Position numbers and translations under genes: made by a program. Of a DNA stretch of 11,687 bases, positions 1 to 5,822 are shown piece after piece (position 1 is the first letter of the stretch; each line of letters starts with the position of its first letter). The notes beneath the pieces are model-generated. The model was not told the DNA's origin. It made no database searches and worked only from the letters and a program-made list of their open reading frames with translations. Source of the stretch: Methanobrevibacter ruminantium (lineage in GTDB: Archaea; Methanobacteriota; Methanobacteria; Methanobacteriales; Methanobacteriaceae); assembly GCF_016294135.1 (NCBI RefSeq), contig NZ_JAEDCO010000043.1:1-11687 (forward strand). The letters are read 5' to 3'.

Positions 1-51
1 TAAATCTAACTAAAAACTAAATCTAACTAAAAACTAAATCTAACTAAAAAC
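1..51. repeat. 17-bp tandem repeat, 3 perfect copies
   Basis: The 17-mer TAAATCTAACTAAAAAC occurs three times head to tail (1-17, 18-34, 35-51), followed by a partial fourth copy (TAAAAAC). The array starts at the window edge, so more copies may lie upstream. It ends about 28 bp before the pyrH start codon and so lies in its promoter or leader region. It shares the core AAACTAA(A)TCTA with the 14-bp repeat at 5655-5738. Confidence 0.9.
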
Positions 52-79
52 TAAAAACATTTAATTAAAAGGTGAACTT

Positions 80-757
80 ATGAGAATCGTAGCTGCTATT
101 GGTGGATCAATATTATTACAGGATTACAACGCTGAAAGATTTAAGGAATATGCAAAGCTCTTGAAGGAACAAAGCGAAGAGCATGAAATATTTGTTGTTG
201 TAGGTGGTGGAAAACCTGCAAGAGAATACATTGGAGTTGTAAGGGACCTCGGTGCTGGAGAGGCAAAATGTGATGATATTGGAATAGAAGTTACAAGAGT
301 CAATGCAAAATTGTTATTGCTTGCACTCGGCGATGCAGCTTATCAAAGAGTTCCTCATAACTTCCAGGAAGCTTTGGAATTTTCTGCAAGCGGAAAAATT
401 ATCGTTATGGGTGGAACCGAACCTGCACACAGTACCGATGCAGTGTCTGCAATCTTGGCAGAATATGTTCAAGCAGACCTTTTAGTTAACTTAACCGCTG
501 TAGATGGATTATACACTAAAGACCCTAAAAAATACGATGATGCAGAACTCATTGAAGAAATCACTGCTTCTGACATGATGGGAATCATCAGCGGAAATGA
601 TGTTAAGGCAGGAACTTATGAATTCATTGATACAACTGCAATTCAAATGATTAAGCGTTCCAATTTAGAAACCGTAATAGCTAATGGTAATGAACCTCAA
701 AACCTAATTAGAGCTATTAAAGGTGAAAAAATAGGGACCCGTGTTATTTCTGAATAA
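80..757 (+). CDS. pyrH: UMP kinase (uridylate kinase), archaeal type
   Basis: This enzyme phosphorylates UMP to UDP with ATP in cytoplasmic pyrimidine nucleotide synthesis and belongs to the amino-acid-kinase fold. Visible motifs are an N-terminal GGS loop (residues 8-10), GGGKPARE (42-49), GGTEPAHSTDAVSA (111-124), NLTAVDGLYTKDPKK (137-151) and KAGTYEFID (176-184). The GGTEPAHSTDA segment and the length of 225 residues fit the short archaeal PyrH group rather than the roughly 240-residue bacterial enzymes. The ATG at 80 is supported by an AAAAGGTGA Shine-Dalgarno 4 nt upstream. The gene stands alone, with tandem repeats before it and a hairpin terminator overlapping its stop codon. Nothing looks truncated. 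The identification is by family motifs and is secure. Confidence 0.96.
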   Translation: MRIVAAIGGSILLQDYNAERFKEYAKLLKEQSEEHEIFVVVGGGKPAREYIGVVRDLGAGEAKCDDIGIEVTRVNAKLLLLALGDAAYQRVPHNFQEALEFSASGKIIVMGGTEPAHSTDAVSAILAEYVQADLLVNLTAVDGLYTKDPKKYDDAELIEEITASDMMGIISGNDVKAGTYEFIDTTAIQMIKRSNLETVIANGNEPQNLIRAIKGEKIGTRVISE

Positions 758-790
758 ATAACACATTTTTACTTTTTTTTAATATTTTTT
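741..790 (+). terminator. hairpin plus T-tract terminator of pyrH
   Basis: GTGTTATTT (741-749) and AAATAACAC (756-764) form a perfect 9-bp inverted repeat with a 6-nt loop. T-runs follow at 766-770, 773-780 and 785-790. The hairpin overlaps the last codons and stop codon (755-757) of pyrH. Archaeal termination usually needs only a U-tract, so the T-runs are probably the active part and the stem is an extra feature. Confidence 0.7.
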
Positions 791-862
791 TCTAAAAAAT
801 TATCTTAAAAACTAACAAAACAACTTTATTTTTTTTATTAATTCTTATTTAAAGTGATTTGA

Positions 863-1657
863 ATGACTGGATTAATTGATATAGGATTAAATTTAATGCA
901 CAAATCCTTTGATAAAAACAGAGAAGAGATCATAAAAAATGCAAATGATGTTGGAGTAAGCCAGTTCATCATTACTGGAACCAATATCCAATCAAGCAAA
1001 ACTGCTCTTGAATTCGCAAAGCAAGACCAATTTAAAGGAGTTTTATTCTCAACTGCTGGAGTCCATCCTCACGATGCAAAGACCTGTGATGAAAACACAA
1101 TAGAAACCTTAAGGGAATTTGCAAAAGAGGACTGTATAGTGGCTATTGGAGAATGCGGTCTTGACTATAACAGAAACTATTCTCCACAGGATGTTCAAAG
1201 AAAATGGTTTGAAGAGCAAGTGAAACTTGCAGATGAATTGGATATGCCCCTATTCTTGCATGAACGTGAAGCACATGAAGACTTAGTTAAAATTCTTGAA
1301 AAATACCCTAATATGTGTGAAAAGGCTTGCGTCCATTGCTTTACAGGAACTAAAGAGGAAGCTGAAAAATACCTTGAATTAGGCTGTTCCATTGGAGTGA
1401 CAGGCTGGATTTGTGATGAGAGAAGAGGTCAATCCTTGCAGGAAGCTGTGACAGTGATTCCACCTGAGAAGATGATGATAGAAACTGATGCACCTTTCCT
1501 GATTCCAAGAAACTTCCCTAAAAAGCCAAAATCAAACAAGAACAAACCTGAATACTTGCCACATATCCTAAATACAATAGCTGAGTACAAAGGTATGGAT
1601 AGTGAAGAGCTTGGCAAAAATGTAAGTGAAACAACAAGAAAATTCTTTAATATCTAA
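863..1657 (+). CDS. tatD: TatD-family metal-dependent deoxyribonuclease
   Basis: This is a 264-residue TIM-barrel amidohydrolase of the TatD family: magnesium-dependent 3'-5' nucleases for DNA or RNA that are linked to repair of oxidative damage in E. coli. Motifs in order are DIGLNL (6-11), STAGVHPHDA (63-72), GECGLDYNRN (96-105), the metal-ligand His in FLHERE (131-136), VHCFTGT (157-163), GWICDERRG (181-189), ETDAPFL (207-213) and EYLPHI (230-235). The N-terminal DIG-N signature and the DERRG segment match the true TatD/TATDN1 branch, not the YcfH/YjjV branch that starts DTHCH. The ATG at 863 has a GTGA core 5 nt upstream. The gene has its own AT-rich leader and no operon partner. The family assignment is secure; the exact in vivo substrate is unknown. 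Confidence 0.93.
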   Translation: MTGLIDIGLNLMHKSFDKNREEIIKNANDVGVSQFIITGTNIQSSKTALEFAKQDQFKGVLFSTAGVHPHDAKTCDENTIETLREFAKEDCIVAIGECGLDYNRNYSPQDVQRKWFEEQVKLADELDMPLFLHEREAHEDLVKILEKYPNMCEKACVHCFTGTKEEAEKYLELGCSIGVTGWICDERRGQSLQEAVTVIPPEKMMIETDAPFLIPRNFPKKPKSNKNKPEYLPHILNTIAEYKGMDSEELGKNVSETTRKFFNI

Positions 1658-1701
1658 GTTTAGACAATTTTTAAATAATATTAAATCAATATTAAAATAA
1701 T

Positions 1702-1720
1702 AGAATATAATTTTTATATG
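1702..1720 (+). promoter_or_regulatory. possible TATA box for the zinc-ribbon gene
   Basis: TTTTTATATG at 1711-1720, within a wholly AT-rich gap (1658-1811), resembles an archaeal TATA element. Transcription would start near 1743, giving a leader of about 70 nt. The background is so AT-rich that this is only a suggestion. Confidence 0.3.
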
Positions 1721-1811
1721 ATTGATTAAAATCATTTAATAAAATTATAATTTATTAAATTTAAGTAAATCAAACTTATTAATAATCAAAAAATTAAAAA
1801 AGGTGAGAAAT

Positions 1812-2000
1812 ATGGTAGAACCACATAAACATTGCCCAGTATGCGGCAGCCCAATACCAATGAAAGAAAGAGTCTGCTCTGCAGATTGTCAAAAAGTGTT
1901 AGAACAACAACAAAAGAACATTAAAAAAAGCAGATTAATGCTATTTGGTGTAATCGTAGTGTTCATTCTCGTATGGGCATACTTCATGTTCTTTAAATAA
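1812..2000 (+). CDS. tail-anchored zinc-ribbon protein, DUF2116-like
   Basis: The predicted protein has 62 residues. An N-terminal treble-clef or zinc-ribbon-like motif, HCPVCGSPIP followed by CSADC, supplies four cysteines. A short charged linker follows, then one C-terminal membrane helix (about 20 residues from RLMLFG to FMFF) ending a few residues before the stop. Such small proteins are widespread in methanogens under the DUF2116 label, predicted nucleic-acid-binding Zn-ribbon proteins of unknown function; that assignment is from memory of the family pattern. The topology implies a membrane-tethered metal-binding domain facing the cytoplasm. I chose the ATG at 1812 because AGGTGA (1801-1806) sits 5 nt before it. 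A GTG at 1803 is in frame but lies inside that ribosome-binding site. The gene appears to be monocistronic. Confidence 0.85.
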   Translation: MVEPHKHCPVCGSPIPMKERVCSADCQKVLEQQQKNIKKSRLMLFGVIVVFILVWAYFMFFK

Positions 2001-2033
2001 ATTAACCATAAAAAACAATTAAAACAATAAATG

Positions 2034-2070
2034 GCTATTAATTAAACTTAATAGCTAACAATATTTTTTT
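2034..2070 (+). terminator. hairpin plus T-tract after the zinc-ribbon gene
   Basis: GCTATTAA (2034-2041) pairs with TTAATAGC (2048-2055) across a 6-nt loop, and a T-run follows at about 2064-2070. The arrangement fits a terminator for the small zinc-ribbon gene 34 bp upstream. Confidence 0.6.
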
Positions 2071-2127
2071 AAACAAAAAGTCAAATTATAATTATTTTTT
2101 TAAAATCAGACAATTTTAAGTGATAAA

Positions 2128-2451
2128 ATGTTATTGTCCTCAACAAGTACTTTAGAAAACAAAACCATTGTAAAATATCATGGATTGGTTAATGGAGAAT
2201 CATTAATTGGATCCAACATATATAAAGACTTATTCTCTGGAGTTAGAGACGTTGTGGCAGGAAGAACCAGCACTTATGCTGAAGAGCTTGAATCAGCAAG
2301 AAATGAAGCATTCCAAATTATGGAAAACAAGGCAAAGGAACTTGGTGCCAACGGAATCATAGGGCTTAAGATATCCTATAACAACCTTGGAGGCACTATG
2401 GGAAACACCATTTTAGTAACTGCATATGGAACCGCTGTAAGTTACAAATAA
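2128..2451 (+). CDS. YbjQ/UPF0145 (DUF74) family protein
   Basis: This 107-residue protein matches the YbjQ family (UPF0145, annotated as 'heavy-metal-binding domain') over its full length. Signature stretches are TIVKYHGLVNGESLIGSNI (13-31), FSGVRDVVAGRTSTYAEEL (36-54), ARNEAF (57-62) and ELGANGIIGLKISYNNLG (71-88), then ILVTAYGTAV (95-104). Family members are small soluble proteins reported to form symmetric pentamers. Despite the family name, no cysteine is present here, so a metal role is doubtful. The ATG at 2128 has AAGTGA with a 4-nt spacer. Only 40 bp separate it from the next gene, which carries a diverged version of the same fold, so the two are probably co-transcribed. The family call is very strong; the molecular function is unknown. 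Confidence 0.92.
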   Translation: MLLSSTSTLENKTIVKYHGLVNGESLIGSNIYKDLFSGVRDVVAGRTSTYAEELESARNEAFQIMENKAKELGANGIIGLKISYNNLGGTMGNTILVTAYGTAVSYK

Positions 2452-2491
2452 ACTTAAACTATTTTTTAATCAGCTTTTAATGAGTGAATAA

Positions 2492-3427
2492 ATGCTTAAT
2501 AAAATCAAACAGAAAGTTAACGATTTATCCATCTCTAAACGTCTCAAGGATGAAGAGGAGAGAAAAGTATTCCTAAAAGAGCTAGGATGCATTGATATAG
2601 GGATAATAGTAGGTATAGTCACCTATGTAATTTGCCTATACACTCATTTCGACATTTACGGATGGAATTTCGGATTGGTCTTATCCCCGCTTTTTGCAGG
2701 ATATGCTGAAAGCCTAGCTGCAAAAAGGTATCTTGAAGAAAGTACCGGTGCAATCAGTGCATTTATTCTTTTCTTAATTACAGTTATCTATGGATTCATC
2801 ATAGCAAACCCAACTTTAGGATTCAATGTCATTACAGCAGGAAGCATAGTCATAATCCTTCAAGCTGCATTTCCTATTGCTGTGAATTATTTCCTTATCG
2901 CAACAATTTTAGCTATTATCTCCCACGTTACAGGTGTCTTCAAGAAGATTACACGTTTCCTATGGAATACATATGAGAAAATCTTCAAGAAAGAGCCAAA
3001 AACTAAAGAGACATATAACGAAAAGCAAAGCAAAAAGATACACAGTTTTTATGACAGGAAACTTGATATGAATAATTTAGGAGTCTTGATATTGACTATG
3101 GAAGATTCCCCTAAAGAATTGAACATAATTGAATATAAAGGAGTCTACGAATCAACCCATATCTTTTCCGTTAAACAAAGAGAAGAAATAAGATCTGGAA
3201 TTGAAGACTCAATAGAAAAGGAATTGCTTATTTGTACAAAAATTGCTGAAGATAAGGCATTGTTGAAATTGATTAGGCAATTAAGGGCAGATGGATGCAA
3301 TGGCCTATTGAACTTGAATATGTCAATTGAAACATTAGGCCCAAGCAAGGGAGAAAACTTAGCCCATGTAGTTATGAGAGGAACTGGAGTCATATTTGAA
3401 GAAAAAGAAGATGTAAGTTCCTTATAA
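2492..3427 (+). CDS. membrane protein with C-terminal diverged YbjQ-like domain
   Basis: This 311-residue protein has two parts. Residues 31-147 are hydrophobic, with about four membrane segments (near 33-51, 58-72, 87-104 and 113-145) ending in a basic stretch (150-182). Residues 190-305 are soluble and resemble the YbjQ protein encoded just upstream. LGVLILTMEDSPKELNIIEY aligns with the YbjQ N-terminus, AEDKALLKLIRQLRADGCNG (252-271) with ESARNEAFQIMENKAKELGANG, NMSIETLG (276-283) with KISYNNLG, and VVMRGTGVIF (293-302) with ILVTAYGTAV. The GGRSG/AGRTS loop of YbjQ is replaced by an unrelated charged region. The ATG at 2492 has a GTGA core 4 nt upstream. The similarity is by eye, and the membrane half is not recognised. 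The inference is a membrane platform for a YbjQ-type oligomer. Confidence 0.8.
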   Translation: MLNKIKQKVNDLSISKRLKDEEERKVFLKELGCIDIGIIVGIVTYVICLYTHFDIYGWNFGLVLSPLFAGYAESLAAKRYLEESTGAISAFILFLITVIYGFIIANPTLGFNVITAGSIVIILQAAFPIAVNYFLIATILAIISHVTGVFKKITRFLWNTYEKIFKKEPKTKETYNEKQSKKIHSFYDRKLDMNNLGVLILTMEDSPKELNIIEYKGVYESTHIFSVKQREEIRSGIEDSIEKELLICTKIAEDKALLKLIRQLRADGCNGLLNLNMSIETLGPSKGENLAHVVMRGTGVIFEEKEDVSSL

Positions 3428-3465
3428 TCACTAAAAGAATATAATTTATAAATTACCCATATATC

Positions 3466-3484
3466 TATTTTTTAACTTTTTTTA
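3466..3484 (+). terminator. T-tract terminator between convergent genes
   Basis: Two T-runs (about 3468-3473 and 3477-3483) in the 71-bp convergent gap suit archaeal U-tract termination of the plus-strand membrane/YbjQ gene. The minus-strand permease has no comparable T-run here beyond a short one near 3437-3442. Confidence 0.5.
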
Positions 3485-3498
3485 AGGTATTCTGATTT

Positions 3499-4329
3499 TT
3501 ACAATCCCAATAGAATAGCTATTGGATCAAATCCAATCATTTTTATTGCCATATAAATCAGGATTATGGAAAATATCTGTTTTAGTCTTTCCTTAGGCAT
3601 TTTATAAACTAGTTTTGCACCAATTGTTGCCATAGGAACTGAAAAAAGAACTATGATCACAAAATTCACCAAGCTTACGTAACCTAATGAATATGGCATT
3701 GGATTAACTGACCATCCAGTGTAAATGTATGAAATGAGTCCTCCAATAGCTGCCAATGCTATGAAAACTGAAGATGTTCCAATAGCTTGAATCAAGCTGA
3801 ATCCAAACAATATGCAAAGGGCAGGGATCAGGAAAACTCCCCCACCTACACCAAGCAAGCCAGATACAATCCCTATTGAAAAACCTACAATAGCTGCATT
3901 CAATAAATTGAAGTCAAAAAGTGCATTTTCACCATCAGCTCTGGAGCCAAATAGCATATCCAAAGCTACAATAAAGAGTAGGCATGCAAAAATAATCTGC
4001 AAGATTCTTGAAGGAACAACATTTGCAAGAAGACCTCCACAAAATCCTCCAATAATTCCAAAAACAACTAATCTGATAGCTGGCTTTACAATTGACTTGT
4101 TCTTTTTCTGATGCTGATAAGCTCCAGATGAAGCGGTTGGAATGATGATTGCTAAACTGGTACCTAATGATACCATCATAGCAAGTGAAGGGTCCACACC
4201 TACAGAACTGAATAAGAAGAATTGCAAAGGAACCATAAGGAATCCTCCACCCACTCCAAGCAATCCTGAAGCGAATCCTGCAAAAATCCCTATCAAAATC
4301 AAACCTATATAAAAGCTAATTGGAAACAT
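3499..4329 (-). CDS. TauE/SafE (DUF81) family sulfite/organosulfonate-type permease
   Basis: This 276-residue integral membrane protein of the TauE/SafE family (formerly DUF81) has about eight helices. The family exports or imports small anions such as sulfite, sulfoacetate or related organosulfur compounds. The internal duplication typical of the family is plain: GLLGVGGG occurs at residues 22-29 and again at 157-164, each after a hydrophobic helix and followed by a proline in the next segment (MVP, LIP). Conserved GTS motifs follow each copy (56-58 and 184-186). The ATG at 4327-4329 has AAAGTG 5 nt upstream. The gene is monocistronic, convergent with its left neighbour and divergent from its right one. 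Transported substrate and direction cannot be read from sequence; coenzyme M-related sulfur compounds would be a reasonable guess in a methanogen. Confidence 0.9.
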   Translation of the reverse strand: MFPISFYIGLILIGIFAGFASGLLGVGGGFLMVPLQFFLFSSVGVDPSLAMMVSLGTSLAIIIPTASSGAYQHQKKNKSIVKPAIRLVVFGIIGGFCGGLLANVVPSRILQIIFACLLFIVALDMLFGSRADGENALFDFNLLNAAIVGFSIGIVSGLLGVGGGVFLIPALCILFGFSLIQAIGTSSVFIALAAIGGLISYIYTGWSVNPMPYSLGYVSLVNFVIIVLFSVPMATIGAKLVYKMPKERLKQIFSIILIYMAIKMIGFDPIAILLGL

Positions 4330-4360
4330 GATAACACTTTAAAATATGAGAATTCAAGTT

Positions 4361-4379
4361 AATATATAAAAATTTATAA
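4361..4379 (-). promoter_or_regulatory. probable TATA region for the TauE/SafE gene
   Basis: On the minus strand TTTTTATATA (about 4361-4372 in window coordinates) lies about 35-40 bp before the permease ATG, which would give a leader of around 10-15 nt. The divergent gap (4330-4494) also holds ATTATAAATAAAT near 4423-4435, a possible TATA for the plus-strand gene at 4495. Both are guesses in AT-rich DNA. Confidence 0.35.
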
Positions 4380-4494
4380 ATTATATGATTAATAAAACTT
4401 ATAATAATATTGTATGTCATATTATAAATAAATATTTGAAATAGGATTTTTAGAAATTGAAAAATTAAAATGCTATGGATATGGGGAAATTCTT

Positions 4495-5637
4495 ATGAAA
4501 ATAAACAAATACATTCCTTTTGGAATAATTCTAATCATTTTTGGAACTATGCTATTCTTCTTAAGCGGAATAGACCAATTCATAAGACCATTTACCCAAC
4601 CGCTTCTAATGGGATCATCAAAAGGAAAAGACATTCTCTTTTTTGTCCTTTTAGGTATTACCATGATATTATCCACACTTGGAGACAATGAAAGGATACA
4701 CAGCTATTTTAAGAATCTCCATATTCCAGAAATGCTAAAAGATAAGGATTTTTACTTAAAGTTATCCTTAATCCTATTGCTTTTTACTGCAATAGATGGA
4801 ATAGTTATGGAATTCTACTTAAGGAATTCACTAGGAATAGACTGGAACACAATCCTTGTAATCATGAATCCAAGTGAAACAAGCACAAGCATTCTCCATT
4901 CCCATTTATACAAAGGAATCTTTGGAATGGTTCTTGGAATGCTTTTAACTTACATTCCAGCGGGAATTCACACTGGAAGCTCCTTAAGTGCTTACACTCC
5001 AGATTTAATTGGTCTTCTATTCATATTAATTCCAATCAATTATATTGTCATGGTCATTTCATTGCAAAGGCGAAAGGCAGCCCCAAGAATCTTCTTGGCA
5101 GTTGCAATCACAATCAGCATAATTGGACTCATAGATGGAGGATTATTTGCAACTCCAACAATTGGAGGAATCTACGGAATACTCATATTGATGTACAATA
5201 ATGAAATACTTGAAGGATTTTCAGATTATATAACTGAAAAAGATAAAAGAGATGCAATCAAAAGCCAATTAAACGAAGAATTGGTCACAATTAAATCTGT
5301 TTTATCAGGCAAAATAAGAGATAATGGAAAGTCACTTAAAAAGTATTTGAAGATTTTGATTCCGCATATCGCTTTGATTCTAATCATTGTCTTAAGGTTT
5401 TCAATTGCATTTTATGGCGCTTGTCCAGATTCTTATGAATTAGATGTAGCTAACCCTCATGATCTCGATGGATTAGATCAATACGATGTATTAAATTTAA
5501 CAGAGCATGAAAATAAAACAACATTTTATCTTTCAAATCAATATAATGAGATGGAATTGTTAAATAAATTAGCCATTGATTTGGAGGGAAAATGTGATTG
5601 GTATTCACTTAGCTGGAACATATATTCATACTTATAA
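4495..5637 (+). CDS. multi-pass membrane protein of unknown function
   Basis: I do not recognise this 380-residue protein. Hydrophobic segments lie near residues 7-25, 46-62, 88-106, 141-157, 169-190, 197-234 and 287-306, giving about seven or eight membrane passes. A charged cytoplasmic-type loop (245-285, KDKRDAIKSQLNEEL onward) separates the main bundle from the last helix. The C-terminal tail of about 75 residues (307-380) is acidic and contains two cysteines (310 and 367) and two N-glycosylation sequons (NLT 334-336 and NKT 340-342), so it may face outside. A histidine/serine stretch SILHSHLYKG (132-141) is present. There is no GTGA Shine-Dalgarno; GGGGAAATTCTT precedes the ATG, the only candidate in this frame nearby. 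It is divergent from the permease, monocistronic, and followed by tandem repeats. Confidence 0.8.
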   Translation: MKINKYIPFGIILIIFGTMLFFLSGIDQFIRPFTQPLLMGSSKGKDILFFVLLGITMILSTLGDNERIHSYFKNLHIPEMLKDKDFYLKLSLILLLFTAIDGIVMEFYLRNSLGIDWNTILVIMNPSETSTSILHSHLYKGIFGMVLGMLLTYIPAGIHTGSSLSAYTPDLIGLLFILIPINYIVMVISLQRRKAAPRIFLAVAITISIIGLIDGGLFATPTIGGIYGILILMYNNEILEGFSDYITEKDKRDAIKSQLNEELVTIKSVLSGKIRDNGKSLKKYLKILIPHIALILIIVLRFSIAFYGACPDSYELDVANPHDLDGLDQYDVLNLTEHENKTTFYLSNQYNEMELLNKLAIDLEGKCDWYSLSWNIYSYL

Positions 5638-5654
5638 AAACTTATAATCATAGT

Positions 5655-5738
5655 TATAGAAACTAATCTATAGAAACTAATCTATAGAAACTAATCTATA
5701 GAAACTAATCTATAGAAACTAATCTATAGAAACTAATT
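5655..5738. repeat. 14-bp tandem repeat, six copies
   Basis: The unit TATAGAAACTAATC repeats at 5655, 5669, 5683, 5697 and 5711 without mismatch. A sixth copy at 5725-5738 ends in T instead of C. The array fills most of the gap between the membrane protein and the glycosyltransferase fusion, ending 84 bp before the latter's start. Its core AAACTAATCTA resembles the repeat at 1-51. Confidence 0.95.
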
Positions 5739-5822
5739 CATAAAAAAATAAAAATTTAAATAAATTAAATAAAAAAATAATATTTAATTCTCAAACAATA
5801 CAGCAAAAAACCATATGGCGAG

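Noticed and set aside
3812..4111. 99-residue open frame on the plus strand opposite the TauE/SafE gene
   Set aside because: It is a shadow of a real membrane-protein gene, has no ribosome-binding site, and its composition (Pro, Lys, Ile) reflects the opposite strand's codons.
5655..5738. Possible CRISPR array
   Set aside because: The 14-bp units abut without unique spacers, so it is a simple tandem repeat; no cas gene is in the window.
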